A stretch of 64,000 bases of DNA from Dyella_B nitratireducens (GCF_049532905.1 NZ_CP064032.1:2294001-2358000), one strand, 5' to 3'; shown: positions 53,256-62,386, numbered from the stretch's first letter. Notes: a model not told the origin generated them from the letters alone. A program made the numbers and translations.

Positions 53256-53948
53256 ATGCATGAACATAACGAAGCAAAGATCTTGCACAGTTGGCATTGC
53301 AACGCCGACGCCTGGACGCAAATGGTGCGCGACGCACTGCTCGAAAGCCGGCGGTTGGTTACCGACCAGGCCATCATCGATGCCGTGCTGGATGGCCAAC
53401 CTGCCTCGGTGCTCGACATCGGTTGTGGCGAAGGCTGGCTGGTGCGCGCCCTCGCCGCGCGCGGCATTCAGGCCATGGGCGTGGATGCGGTGCCTGCGCT
53501 GGTCGAGCGGGCACGCCAAGCAGGTGGAAACTTCGCGGTGGCCACTTACGAAGACATCGTCACGGGAAAACTGGCACAACATGCCGATGCCGTGGTCTGC
53601 AATTTTTCCTTGCTGGGCAAGGAGTCGGTCGAACAGCTGCTTACCGCCTTGCCATCGCGGTTGGAAACGAACGGACGGCTGATCGTGCAGACTGTGCATC
53701 CGCTCATTGCATGCGGCGAGCAGGTCTACGTGGATGGTTGGCGCCTGGAAAACTGGACCGGCTTCGATGGCGCATTCCCCGCACCGGCACCTTGGTATTT
53801 CCGAACATTGGCAAGCTGGATAGCCTTGTTCACCACGACCGGATGGCGCTTGCGCGAACTACGCGAACCCATGCATCCGCAAACCTGCCGGCCCGCGTCG
53901 GTCGTTTTCATCGCGCAATGGCATGGCGTTTTGGAAGGCCCAACGTAA
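53256..53948 (+). CDS. Class I SAM-dependent methyltransferase
   Basis: 230 residues from ATG 53256 (MHEHNEAKILHSWHCNADAW); a longer frame exists but lacks family likeness. Motif I VLDIGCGEGWLVRALAARG, the acidic ribose contact MGVDAVPALVERA, then VVCNFSLLGKES and LIVQTVHPL. The SAM-dependent methyltransferase is of the Methyltransf_25/11 type; substrate unknown. The end is followed by a strong hairpin terminator. Confidence 0.82.
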   Translation: MHEHNEAKILHSWHCNADAWTQMVRDALLESRRLVTDQAIIDAVLDGQPASVLDIGCGEGWLVRALAARGIQAMGVDAVPALVERARQAGGNFAVATYEDIVTGKLAQHADAVVCNFSLLGKESVEQLLTALPSRLETNGRLIVQTVHPLIACGEQVYVDGWRLENWTGFDGAFPAPAPWYFRTLASWIALFTTTGWRLRELREPMHPQTCRPASVVFIAQWHGVLEGPT

Positions 53949-53984
53949 ACGGGATGCGCCACCTTGCGATGACGCATCCCGTTT
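53947..53984 (+). terminator. Terminator hairpin
   Basis: AAACGGGATGCG and CGCATCCCGTTT make a perfect 12-bp stem, starting within the methyltransferase stop codon and followed by GGTTT. Symmetric enough to act in both directions. Confidence 0.75.
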
Positions 53985-53993
53985 GGTTTGCTG

Positions 53994-54016
53994 AGCCGCT
54001 GCTTGGCACAGCGGCT
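53994..54016 (-). terminator. Hairpin after HU gene
   Basis: GCCGCTG and CAGCGGC (plus flanking A-T) around a 7-base loop, 13 bases past the HU stop reading leftward. Confidence 0.55.
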
Positions 54017-54028
54017 AGCAGGCGTGGA

Positions 54029-54397
54029 TCAGAGCGCTGCGTCCTTGAGCTTCTTCAGCGGACGGATCTTCACCTTCACGGTGGCAGGCTTGGCGGCGAA
54101 CCACTGCTCTTCCTTCGTGAAGGGGTTGACGCCCTTGCGCCGCGGCTTGGCCGGCACATTGACAGCGGTGATCTTCAGCAGGCCAGGCAGAGTGAACATG
54201 CCAGCGCCCTTCTTATGGACCGACGCGTGCACCACACCTTCCAGTGCGGACAGAACACCACGCACGTCCTTGGACGCCAGACCGGTGGTTTCTGCCAGGT
54301 GAGCAACCAGACCCGACTTGCTCAGTGCATCCTTGATCGGCTTCGGAGCGGCGGCGGCCTTGGACGCCGACTTGCCTTTTGCTGCCTTCTTTGCCAT
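54029..54397 (-). CDS. HU-family DNA-binding protein with Lys/Ala-rich N-terminal extension
   Basis: 122 residues. After MAKKAAKGKSASKAAAAPKP comes an HU/IHF core: a helix-turn start (KSGLVAHLAETTGLASKDVRGVLSALEGVVHASVHKKGAGMF with the usual hydrophobic spacing) and a beta arm region (PGLLKITAVNVPAKPRRKGVNPFT with the PRRKGxNPxT DNA-contact motif). HU proteins bend and compact DNA. The basic extension resembles eukaryote-H1-like tails seen in several beta and gamma proteobacteria and may modulate nucleoid binding. Confidence 0.9.
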   Translation of the reverse strand: MAKKAAKGKSASKAAAAPKPIKDALSKSGLVAHLAETTGLASKDVRGVLSALEGVVHASVHKKGAGMFTLPGLLKITAVNVPAKPRRKGVNPFTKEEQWFAAKPATVKVKIRPLKKLKDAAL

Positions 54398-54490
54398 GGA
54401 CTACCCCATCGTTTATTGAGTTGTTGAAATGTTGCCTTTCGGCGAGCGAAATGTAGGGGAAATTTGCGCTCACGCCAACTAGCAAACGCA

Positions 54491-54518
54491 AAAAAAGCCC
54501 AAAAAGATGCATCCGGGC
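54491..54518 (-). terminator. Weak terminator after tauE-like gene
   Basis: Reading leftward, GCCC, an inner GGATGCATC dyad and GGGC precede a run of seven T. The stem is short, so it is a candidate only. Confidence 0.4.
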
Positions 54519-54539
54519 AGACCTCTTGGCTCAAAACGC

Positions 54540-55310
54540 CTACAGAAGCAAGCTTTTTGCCAGCATGAATAGGCCAACCGCCACGATCACAAGGGCAAAA
54601 AGCATGCTAAGCGCGCCGCGCATACCGGCCAATTTGTGCGCACCCCACGAACCCAACCAGCCGCCGGCAATGCCACCGGCAACGAATTCCCATGCGACCG
54701 GCCAAGCCACCCATCCAGACCAGGCGTAGTTCAGTGCAGCCGTCATACCGAACGCGCCCACGCAAAACAACGATGTACCGACTGCTTCGATGATGGACAT
54801 GCCGCTGCCGAACAACAGGCCCGGCACAATCAAAAAACCGCCGCCGATGCCGAAAAATCCAGCCAATCCCCCTGCACCCAATCCGATGACGCCGAGACGA
54901 TGAAACATGTAGCGGCGCGGCTGACCTGCACTGTCGTAGTGATGCCTGCCGCGCAGCATCAACGTCGCAATCACCAGCATCAGCAAAGCAAACAGCGTAA
55001 GCAATCGCTGACCATCGATGATCTTGCCCAGGCTTGAACCCAGGTAAGCGCCCACAACGCCAGCCGCCGCAAACACGAATGCGGCCCGCCAACGCACGTG
55101 TCCCGCGCGAGCATGGGGAAGCAGGTTGGCGAAGGCATTGAGCGACACCGCCAGCGCGCTGGTGCCGATCGCCAGATGCGGATCCCGCAGACCCACCACA
55201 TAGAGCAGCAACGGCATGGCAAGAATCGAACCGCCGCCACCAATCAAGGCAAGCGAAAAGCCGACCAGCGATCCGCACGCAACAGCAAGCACATCGTGCA
55301 GGGGAAACAA
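54540..55310 (-). CDS. Sulfite exporter TauE/SafE family membrane protein
   Basis: 256 residues with about eight hydrophobic helices; two similar halves each begin with a Gly-rich turn (VGFSLALIGGGGSILAMPLLL; GLAGFFGIGGGFLIVPGLL), the hallmark of TauE/SafE (DUF81). The start is a TTG (55310) with GAGG upstream. Family members export sulfite, taurine-derived anions or other organosulfur anions; the substrate here is open. No neighbouring sulfur genes. Confidence 0.88.
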   Translation of the reverse strand: MFPLHDVLAVACGSLVGFSLALIGGGGSILAMPLLLYVVGLRDPHLAIGTSALAVSLNAFANLLPHARAGHVRWRAAFVFAAAGVVGAYLGSSLGKIIDGQRLLTLFALLMLVIATLMLRGRHHYDSAGQPRRYMFHRLGVIGLGAGGLAGFFGIGGGFLIVPGLLFGSGMSIIEAVGTSLFCVGAFGMTAALNYAWSGWVAWPVAWEFVAGGIAGGWLGSWGAHKLAGMRGALSMLFALVIVAVGLFMLAKSLLL

Positions 55311-55637
55311 AGCGGGCCTCGCGATCGCCGGCAGGAATGTTGCGCATTAAACCTTAATCGGGGGCGTGGCATCTGCTTGGCTGCACTGCCCTCCCCCTGG
55401 GCTGTCATGACATCACCATGCCGATTGAGGCGCCGCTAACGCGTGCGCTGCAGCACAGCAAGCGATCAGTACACGCTACGTAGATGTGTTTTTCATACTG
55501 CGATTACTGAAGCTCCCATAAAACCATCCATACGGACCGGCGCTGGAGCGCGCATTCAGCATCAGGGGGACCACGCAGCCAACCGTTTCGACGCCGCGTT
55601 GGTGGATATCAGTGGCCAATCCCCAGGATCACATCTC
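55311..55637. promoter_or_regulatory. Divergent region between TauE-like and glycosyltransferase genes
   Basis: 327 bases containing the promoters of both genes. The frame opening at 55443 is a spurious extension of the glycosyltransferase. No recognisable operator. Confidence 0.4.
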
Positions 55638-56501
55638 ATGCATGATGAAACGAAAACCGCAGCAAAACGGGCTCCTGTAAGCGTGCTGGTCCCTTGCTTT
55701 CGATGCACGGGGACCATCGACGAAGCGGTCGCCTCGATCGCGGCGCAGACACGGCCCCCCGCCGAGGTGCTGCTGGTGGAAGACTGCAGTGGTGATGGAA
55801 CGCTCGCCGCGTTGCAGCGGGTCGCCGCCGCTTACGAAAACGGCTGGATCAAAGTGATTGCGTTGGCAGACAACGGTGGCCCCTCGCGCGCGCGCAACAT
55901 CGGATGGCAGCACGCCGGGCAGCCTTACATTGCCTTTCTCGATGCCGACGACACGTGGGCGCCGCGCAAGCTGGAGCTGCAAATGGCTGCGCTGGAAGCA
56001 GACCCTTCCATCGCGTTGCTCGCTCACCAGATGGTTGTTCGCGCACGCGGAACACCGATTCCCGAGCCGCAGGAACCAATACAAACGCAGATCATCGGGC
56101 GAGGCCGCCTGCTGTTCCACAATCCTTTCCCGACCGCCTCGGTGATGTTGCGCCGTGATTTGCCATTTCGCTTCGACGAAAAGGTCTGGTACTCGGAGGA
56201 CTATTTCCTCTGGTCGCACATCCTGTTTTCCGGCCATCGCTGCGCCAAGATCAACCAGGTGCTGGCGATCTGGAACAAACGCGGCCCGGGCGAGCATGGC
56301 CTGAGCGATGACTTCATGGCCGTCCACCGTGCCCGGCGCGTCATGCGCCGCCGGCTGATGCAGGAAGGTTTGATCAGCCAGCCCGAATACCTGTTTGCCC
56401 GTTTAGTGGGAGTGCTGGCGCGCATACGCCGCAGCTTGAATGCGCATCCGCGCAATCATGCAGCCTATCAGCCCCGGACTAATCAACCGCAACCGCATTG
56501 A
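55638..56501 (+). CDS. Family 2 glycosyltransferase
   Basis: 287 residues from ATG 55638 (AGGA nine bases upstream). GT-A fold: VSVLVPCFRCTGTIDEAVAS, EVLLVEDCSGDGT, GGPSRARNIG, and FLDADDTW with the metal-binding DxD, then the acceptor-side SEDYFLW near 190 as the catalytic acidic motif. The C-terminal 70 residues are basic and helical. A cytoplasmic enzyme probably decorating LPS or another glycan; donor and acceptor are unknown. It stands alone beside a REP/MITE block. Confidence 0.85.
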   Translation: MHDETKTAAKRAPVSVLVPCFRCTGTIDEAVASIAAQTRPPAEVLLVEDCSGDGTLAALQRVAAAYENGWIKVIALADNGGPSRARNIGWQHAGQPYIAFLDADDTWAPRKLELQMAALEADPSIALLAHQMVVRARGTPIPEPQEPIQTQIIGRGRLLFHNPFPTASVMLRRDLPFRFDEKVWYSEDYFLWSHILFSGHRCAKINQVLAIWNKRGPGEHGLSDDFMAVHRARRVMRRRLMQEGLISQPEYLFARLVGVLARIRRSLNAHPRNHAAYQPRTNQPQPH

Positions 56502-56974
56502 ACGCGGTTGCGAAAGATGGATCGGAGCGAGCCGTCATTCCGGCGAAGGCCGGAATCGATGCTTCGCATTCACGATGGATTCCAGCCTTCGGCCACTGCT
56601 GTCCGGGGAAATTTTGCGGAAAAAGTAGCGAGTACTTAAGGGGCAACACATTGGCATGATTCGCGCAGCAAGCGACTTAAAAAAGTTTGTTCAACGCGAT
56701 ATCCACGAGTGAACCGGAAATGCCCCCCTCCCCTGCTTGCAGGGGAGGGCTGGGGTGGGGTGAGGCGAGCGAAGCTCGCTTCCCGCTACGCGGGAATGGA
56801 TAAGAAACATGATGGAATCTCTGGCGAGGTTGCTTCACCCCACCCCAACCCTCCCCTACTACACGTAGGGGAGGGGCCGATCCGGCAAGCTAAAAACTTC
56901 CCCGGACAGCAGTGGGCCTTCGCCGGAATGACGGCTGGGCAAGACTGACTTTTTCGCGGCGAACGGTTTCAGCA
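56502..56974. repeat. Intergenic REP family 2 arms interrupted by MITE copy 2
   Basis: A REP arm at about 56534-56562 (GTCATTCCGGCGAAGGCCGG) is followed by an inverted arm split at 56592 and resumed at 56916 (GCCTTCGCCGGAATGACGG). The split is filled by the MITE-like element. No gene. Confidence 0.75.
56594..56915. mobile_element. MITE-like element, copy 2 (322 bp, in REP)
   Basis: The same terminal inverted repeats (CCACTGCTGTCCGGGGAAA and ending CCCCGGACAGCAGTGG) and the same inner palindromes as copy 1 at 46432-46754. Flanked by GCCTTCG on both sides (56586-56592, 56916-56922), the reverse complement of the CGAAGGC duplication at copy 1, so both copies hit the same REP position in opposite REP orientation. 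Confidence 0.8.
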
Positions 56975-57538
56975 TCACTGCGTGTGCATGCCATCGTGCA
57001 TATCGTCTTTGTCATGCCCCATGTCCATGTCTTCATCCGGTGGCGCCTTGGCCACGATGTCCTTGTACTGTGCCGGCGTCATGCCTAGCAGCTTGCGGAC
57101 AAAGGCGACGATGCTCCAGATGGTCTGATCATCATGCGTCACGCCCCAAGCCGGCATGGCGGTCAGCTTGATGCCGTGCTTGATGACCCAGAACGCCTCG
57201 CGTGGATCGATGGGTTCCTTGCCGAGCACGGGCGGCTGTGGATAAAGGCCGGCGCGCAGCTCCGAATGGCTCATGCCCGGTGCCAGATGGCATTCGGTGC
57301 ACATGGCGGCGTACTGGCCCGCACCCTTCAGGATCAGTGCCTGATCGTCCAGGTTGGGTACGCTGATGGATTGAGCGTGATGTTGTATCGAACGGCTTCT
57401 TGCCATGCTCAGGAAGCGGTACGTCGCAGGCGAATGCGGAACATCCGCGCCGATGTCGTAATAGCCCGAACAGGTATAGGCATACGCCAGCAAGGCCAGA
57501 ATCACGATGACGACAAGCGTGCTGATGGCTGTTTTCAT
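56975..57538 (-). CDS. Membrane-anchored c-type cytochrome of the copper operon
   Basis: 187 residues from ATG 57538 (AGGGGA six bases upstream). An N-terminal helix (ISTLVVIVILALLAYAYT) anchors a mono-haem cytochrome c domain with CTECH near 98-102, an AMPAWG axial-Met region, and a C-terminal His/Met-rich tail (DMDMGHDKDDMHDGMHTQ) suited to copper binding. It begins 10 bases after copB. Probably passes electrons during copper detoxification, or is a copper-sensing cytochrome; no enzyme partner is visible. Confidence 0.8.
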   Translation of the reverse strand: MKTAISTLVVIVILALLAYAYTCSGYYDIGADVPHSPATYRFLSMARSRSIQHHAQSISVPNLDDQALILKGAGQYAAMCTECHLAPGMSHSELRAGLYPQPPVLGKEPIDPREAFWVIKHGIKLTAMPAWGVTHDDQTIWSIVAFVRKLLGMTPAQYKDIVAKAPPDEDMDMGHDKDDMHDGMHTQ

Positions 57539-57548
57539 GAATATTCCC

Positions 57549-58329
57549 CTAGAACCAGAAACGGATACCGGCAACGAATTGCCGGTCGAAGACAGGCTCG
57601 CGGTCCATACGGGCGAACGCGGCCGTTGTACCGAAGCGGCGGGACCACACCACACCCACATAAGGTGCAAATTGCCGCGTTATCTCGTAGCGAAGGCGCA
57701 GCCCAAGCTGCGTATCCGACACGACGCTGCCGATGCGTTGCGCGGGGTCGCTCTTGCTGTAGAGATTGATTTCGAATTCAGGCTGCAACATCAGGCGCTG
57801 GGTGAAACGCAGCGTGTATTCCGCGCGCATGCGTGCGGCGACGCGCCCTTCATTGCTGAGGTAACCCGTGGCTTCCAGTTCTAGCCAATAAGGCGCCAGC
57901 CCTTCCCACGCCGAACGCGGCCCAATTGCGTTGCGGCCCCACGCCCAGATCGTGTCGGACACCCAGTTCGGTATTCCAGAAAGCAGACAACGCATGGCTC
58001 CATAAAGCTTCGAGATCACCCTGTTCAATTTGCTCACGGCTGCCCTCTCCTTCGCTGCGCAGCCACAGTTTGTCGCTGTCGTTGCCGTACCAGGCTTCGG
58101 CCTCCCACATGGGACCATTACCGCCGTAACCGTGCGCAAATTCCAGCTGATCGACGAGCAACATGCCGTAGCTGGCGTTGTCGTTCATGTCCATGTTCTG
58201 CATGGCTGGCGATGATTCGTCGTGATGGGTCATCGGCAAGGCATCTTGTGCCGTGCCGATGCAAGGCATCGCCAGTGCCAGGCATGCCAGCCATGCGCGA
58301 TGCCGCTTCATGTAGGCGCATCCGCTCAT
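57549..58329 (-). pseudogene. copB: Copper resistance outer-membrane protein CopB, frameshifted
   Basis: Begins at ATG 58329, overlapping the copA stop (ATGA). Signal peptide, then a His/Met-rich stretch (MTHHDESSPAMQNMDM) and the CopB barrel start (LVDQLEFAHGYGGNG, WAEAWYGND-like, TELGVRHDLGVGPQRNWAAFGV). After FGV the frame is lost; family sequence resumes one base off with EGLAPYWLELEATGYLSNEG and runs to FVAGIRFWF. One extra G in GTGGGAAGG (complement of 57905-57907) explains it: 781 bases instead of a multiple of three. CopB binds copper in the outer membrane. It is a sequencing error or a true knock-out. Confidence 0.85.
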
Positions 58330-60064
58330 GCCACCGCCACCTCGCGGAACATGCCCGCTTCCATATGGAACAACATGTGGCAGTGGTAGGCCCAGCGCCC
58401 GGGATTGTCGGCCGTGACGGCGTAACTGATCTGCTGCGCAGGTTGCACGGTGACCGTGTGCTTGCGCACCTGGAAATCGCCGTCGGCGTTTTCCACCTCG
58501 CTCCACATGCCGTGCAGATGGATCGGGTGGTGCATCATGGTGTCGTTGACCAGCACGATGCGCAGACGCTCGCCGTGATGGAACCGAACTGGTTTGGCAT
58601 CCGAGAATTTCACGCCGTCGAACGACCACGTGTAGCGTTCCATGTTGCCGGTCAAACGCAGCGTGATGTCGCGTTCCGGCTCGCGCTTGTCGATCGGGCC
58701 ACCAATCGTATGCAGGTCGGCATAAGTCAGCACACGCCGGCCGTTATCGCGCAAGCCGACACCGGGATCGTCCAGGTTCGTGCGCGGTGTCGGCACGCGC
58801 ATGTCCACGCCTGGGCCGGTTTTCAGCTTGGCCGGGGATGATCGTCCATCGCCATGCCGGGCATGTCCTGCATGCCTTGCATATGATCCATACCCTGCAT
58901 GTTGCCGTGCTCGTGGCCATCGTGCGACGACATGTCGCCCATCATGTCCTGCATGCTTAGCCATACGCGTGGATCCATCGCCGGCACCTCCGCTTCCATA
59001 CCGGGGTGCGGCGCCAGCGTGCCGCGCGCATAGCCGCTGCGGTCGATGGTTTGCGCGAACAAGGTGTACGCGCGGTCTTCCTGCGGCTCGACGATCACGT
59101 CGTAGGTTTCGGCCGGAGCGATGCGGAATTCATCCACCGGTACCGGTTCCACATCTTGTCCATCGGCGCTGACCACGGTCATTTTCAGGCCGGGAATGCG
59201 TACGTCGAAGAGGGTCATGCCCGAGCCGTTGATGATGCGCAGCCGTACTTTTTCGCCGGGGCGGAACAAGCCCGTCCAGTTGCCGGCGGGTGTCTGGCCA
59301 TTCATCAGGAAGGTGTAGGTGTAGGCGGTGACGTCGCTCAGGTCGGAAGGATTCATCCGCATCATGTTCCACATGCGGCGCTTGGCGAAGGCTTCGCGCA
59401 GACCCATGTGTTGTGCGTCGCGAATCAAATCGGCCACAGTCGGCTGGGCGGTGTTGTAGTAGCCGCTGTTTTTCTTCAGGCGCGCATAGATGCTGGCAGG
59501 GTCGTCATCGCTCCAATCGTTGAGCACGACGACATGGTCGCGATCGGCCGTGAAACGTTCGCTGCCTGCCGGATCGATGATCAGCGCACCGAGCAATCCC
59601 GTCTGCTCCTGATAGCCCGAATGCGCGTGATACCAATACGTGCCGGACTGCCGCACGTTGAACTGATAGACGAAGGTTTCGCCCGGAGCGATGCCGTCGA
59701 AACTGATGCCCGGCACGCCATCCATGTCGAACGGAAGAATGATGCCGTGCCAGTGGATGGACGTTGGCACGCGCAGCCGGTTGGTGACGTGCAGGCGAAT
59801 TTGGCTGCCTTCTTTCCAGCGCAGAATCGGCCCTGGCAGGGTGCCGTTGACGGTGGTGGCAACACTGGGCGTGCCAGTGATATTTACCGGCATCTGGCCC
59901 ACGTTCAAGGCGAAGTCCGTGCCCGTGAGCATCGCGGGGCCGGTCGCGGCTGCGCGTGCCGGCCGCAGCAAACCCAGCGTCGTTGCGGCGCCGCCCAGAG
60001 CGAGGCCCTGGACAAATCGCCGCCGCGCCACGTCGACCGCTGGCGGCGGGTCATACCTATTCAT
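58326..60064 (-). pseudogene. copA: Copper oxidase CopA (multicopper oxidase), frameshifted
   Basis: Starts at ATG 60064 (GGAG seven bases upstream) with a Tat signal (RRRFVQGLALGG). Cupredoxin domains 1-2 carry SIHWHG and YWYHAHSG copper ligands; then a Met/His-rich loop (MQDMMGDMSSHDGHEHGNMQ). In the GGCCGGGGATGATC tract around 58831-58844 the frame is lost: the first frame ends in HPRPS, and AKLKTGPGVDMRV resumes in another frame, continuing to HHPIHLHGMW and HCHMLFHMEAGM. The total of 1739 bases fits a one-base loss. Intact CopA oxidises Cu(I) in the periplasm. Restart within the loop is unlikely to give activity. Confidence 0.88.
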
Positions 60065-60143
60065 GTGATAACTCCGATGCGAAGCGAGACAACCTGGCGA
60101 TCACGCTCAAACTGCGTGCTGCCAAGCGATTAAGTCAGCGCCA

Positions 60144-60539
60144 TCAGACCGCGGGTGGTCGCAAGGGAGGAATGAGGTTGGGCGTGGGCGTATCGAGGCT
60201 GGGCATCGATAGGTGAGTGGCGGCCAGCCGCACTGGCCCGTACAACGCCGGTACCGACGGAAGCATCACCGTGCTGCACATGGTCTCGCAATGGCAAGAC
60301 GGATGTGTCGAACCACCACAGCAGTGACTGGTGTGATCGCCATTTGCCGGCATGGCGTCGGCATGCGTGGCATGGTCCATCATCATCGAAGCCATGCCCG
60401 CGGCGCTGTGGCTTTCGCCATGCATGGCATGCGTAGAAACCGCTGGCAGAGATATCGCCATCAGCAACCATGCGAGCAAGGCCGTCACGCGCAAAAGGCG
60501 TGAGGTGGCGAAGCGGCGCAGGGAAAACAGCGAAGTCAT
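60144..60539 (-). CDS. copL: CopL family metal-binding regulatory leader protein
   Basis: 131 residues from ATG 60539. An N-terminal hydrophobic signal (LLRVTALLAWLLMAIS) is followed by a His/Met cluster (AMHGESHSAAGMASMMMDHATHAD) and Cys/His ligands (HCCGGSTHPSCHCETMC), ending in PPLRPP. This matches CopL, which in Xanthomonas precedes copAB and is needed for copper induction, possibly by a leader-translation or metal-binding role. Here it is likewise the gene just upstream of copA, 79 bases apart. Confidence 0.8.
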   Translation of the reverse strand: MTSLFSLRRFATSRLLRVTALLAWLLMAISLPAVSTHAMHGESHSAAGMASMMMDHATHADAMPANGDHTSHCCGGSTHPSCHCETMCSTVMLPSVPALYGPVRLAATHLSMPSLDTPTPNLIPPLRPPAV

Positions 60540-60610
60540 GTATGCGAGCTTAGGGTCGGCGCGTCTGTGACTGCAACTCTGGAGTAGGTCCGGGTTTGTA
60601 TAGAGCAGCA

Positions 60611-60635
60611 CTCCCCCTCCGGAAGGAGGAGGGAG
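60611..60635 (-). terminator. Hairpin between cusF-like gene and copL
   Basis: CTCCCCCTCC and GGAGGAGGGAG pair with one bulged base around GGAA, just beyond the cusF-like stop. It may separate that gene from copL or attenuate read-through. Confidence 0.45.
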
Positions 60636-60648
60636 CTACAGCGCAGCC

Positions 60649-61020
60649 TCACTTCACTACGTTCGCCTGGCTATACCCCATGTATAGCCCAATCTTGTCG
60701 CCGACCTTCAGATTCACCATCGACGCCGGTGGAAAGTGCACGCGAAGCGCCATGCCTTCCGTCATGACATCCACGATGCCGGTCTTGGGATCCGCATGCG
60801 TTACCGTCGCCGGCATGTTGTGCATGCCATGCATGTTGACCATATCGTTCGTCTTGGTGGTGTGCGTCATGCTTACGCCAGCATCCTGCCCTTGGCTGGG
60901 CATCGAACCGGGCGGCGGCTGATCCTGCGCTGTGGCGGTGACCATGCCTGCCAGCAGCAGTATGCCCAGCAAGCAACCTGAAAACCTGATCGACTCGCAC
61001 GCATAATGCATTCTCCTCAT
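60649..61020 (-). CDS. CusF-like periplasmic copper-binding protein
   Basis: 123 residues (or 120 from the third codon-level ATG at 61011). Signal LLGILLLAGMVTATAQ. A Met/His-rich spacer (MTHTTKTNDMVNMHGMHNMP) precedes an OB-fold-like half (GIVDVMTEGMALRVHFPP, NLKVGDKIGLYM) that resembles CusF/DUF1344-type copper chaperones. Methionines near GMALRVHF may be ligands, but the classic CusF Met-His-Trp set is not evident. It leads the copper operon: cusF-like, copL, copA, copB, cytochrome. Confidence 0.65.
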   Translation of the reverse strand: MRRMHYACESIRFSGCLLGILLLAGMVTATAQDQPPPGSMPSQGQDAGVSMTHTTKTNDMVNMHGMHNMPATVTHADPKTGIVDVMTEGMALRVHFPPASMVNLKVGDKIGLYMGYSQANVVK

Positions 61021-61155
61021 GATGACGACGTGGCCCCGCCATTATCCGGGCCGCGACGTTCAGACAAACTGAAAATCAGGTTTCGGGAAGACATCGGCCG
61101 GTGTTCTGGGCTCAGGCACCGTATAGTTAACCCTTCAACTCTTTCGATGCTTCCC

Positions 61156-62079
61156 ATGACTTCTCACGGCATTCATACGATCGATACCGGTTTCGTGCGG
61201 CCACAGTTCGACGCGGCCTATTTGCTGGTTCACAACGGACATGGCGCTTTTATCGACTGCGGTACCAATCATTCCGTATCGCGCCTGCTGGGTGCGCTTG
61301 CGGATGTCGGCCTTGATGCGTCGAAGGTGGACTGGCTCATCCTTACCCACGTGCACCTCGATCACGCGGGCGGCGCGGGCGAGCTGATGGCGCGGCTACC
61401 CAACGCCAGGCTGGCGGTACATCCACGCGGCACCCGGCACATGGCTGATCCATCGCAATTGTGGGCCGGCGCCTTGGCCGTCTATGGCGAAGAAGTGATG
61501 GAGCAGGCCTACGGTCGGCTTCGTCCGGTGCCGGCGGAGCGTATCGTGGAAGCTCCGGACGGCCATGTGGTGGATTTGCGTGGCCGCCTGCTGCGTTGCC
61601 TGGATACGCCTGGGCACGCCAAACATCACATGGCCATTTACGACGAACAGGCCAATGTGTGCTTTACCGGCGACACGTTCGGCCTCTCCTATCGCGAATT
61701 CGATACTCGGCAAGGCCCCTTCATCTTGCCGACCACCACACCCGTGCAATTCGATCCAGAAGCCTTGCATGCCTCGATCAACCGTCTCCTGGCGCTCAAG
61801 CCCGATGCGATGTATCTCACCCACTTCGGCCGTGTCGAGCACGTTGAACGGTTGGCCGGCAAACTGCATGACATGATCGATGCGATGGTTGCCGTTGCCC
61901 TCAACGCCAAGGATTCAACCGATCGACACGCGCGACTGGTGCACGAGCTGACTCAGCTTTATGCAGCGCGTACGGCCGAACATGGCTGGCATGGTGATCG
62001 CGAGGCGCTGGTGCATGGGTTGGGGACGGATATCGAGCTCAATGCACAGGGGCTTGGCGTATGGCTGGATCGTGGGTAG
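61156..62079 (+). CDS. MBL-fold metallo-hydrolase
   Basis: 307 residues from ATG 61156 (an ATG three codons earlier is possible; no clear ribosome site). Metallo-beta-lactamase fold: THVHLDHAGG at 64-73 gives His65, His67, Asp69 and His70; LDTPGHAKHHMAI supplies the next His, FTGDTFG the bridging Asp, and LTHFGRVEH the last His. The C-terminal 90 residues are helical. Such proteins hydrolyse thioesters, lactones or phosphodiesters; no substrate can be inferred. Divergent from the copper operon. Confidence 0.85.
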   Translation: MTSHGIHTIDTGFVRPQFDAAYLLVHNGHGAFIDCGTNHSVSRLLGALADVGLDASKVDWLILTHVHLDHAGGAGELMARLPNARLAVHPRGTRHMADPSQLWAGALAVYGEEVMEQAYGRLRPVPAERIVEAPDGHVVDLRGRLLRCLDTPGHAKHHMAIYDEQANVCFTGDTFGLSYREFDTRQGPFILPTTTPVQFDPEALHASINRLLALKPDAMYLTHFGRVEHVERLAGKLHDMIDAMVAVALNAKDSTDRHARLVHELTQLYAARTAEHGWHGDREALVHGLGTDIELNAQGLGVWLDRG

Positions 62080-62383
62080 GTTGGGGTGTAAACCCTGAGC
62101 TATCCCCACGTTTTCTGCTTGATGATCTGAACAAAATCAGCAAGCTAGTCAATACCTATTAAATTACCTCGGCGTCATTCCGGCGAAGGCCGGAATCCAT
62201 GGTGAATGCGAAGCATGGATTCCGGCCTTCGCCGGAATGACGCCGAGGTAAAAATGCTAAGTATTGGCCGCAAAAAAGCCCATCCTTGAACACCTCGAAA
62301 ACCGTGGGGATATATCAGGGTGCAAACCCCAACGTCGTCATGCGCACATACATGGCCATGCTGGGGTTTGCACCCCAGCCTAC
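62076..62383. repeat. Nested palindromes: REP family 1 interrupted by a 228-bp insertion carrying REP family 2
   Basis: The first 17 bases of a family 1 REP (62076-62092, GTAGGTTGGGGTGTAAA) are separated from its remainder (62321-62383). Between lie inverted ends CCCTGAGCTATCCCCACG (62093-62110) and its match ending CGTGGGGATATATCAGGG (62303-62320), and inside those a family 2 REP with 35-base arms (62166-62249). The flanking TGTAAA and TGCAAA could be a target duplication. Confidence 0.75.
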
Positions 62384-62386
62384 GTT

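Noticed and set aside
53291..54427. 378-codon rightward frame across the methyltransferase and HU genes
   Set aside because: It spans two genes, a strong terminator and both strands' coding regions; its product is Arg-rich without domains.
59006..60133. 375-codon rightward frame opposite copA
   Set aside because: Antisense to the multicopper oxidase; no signal or domain.
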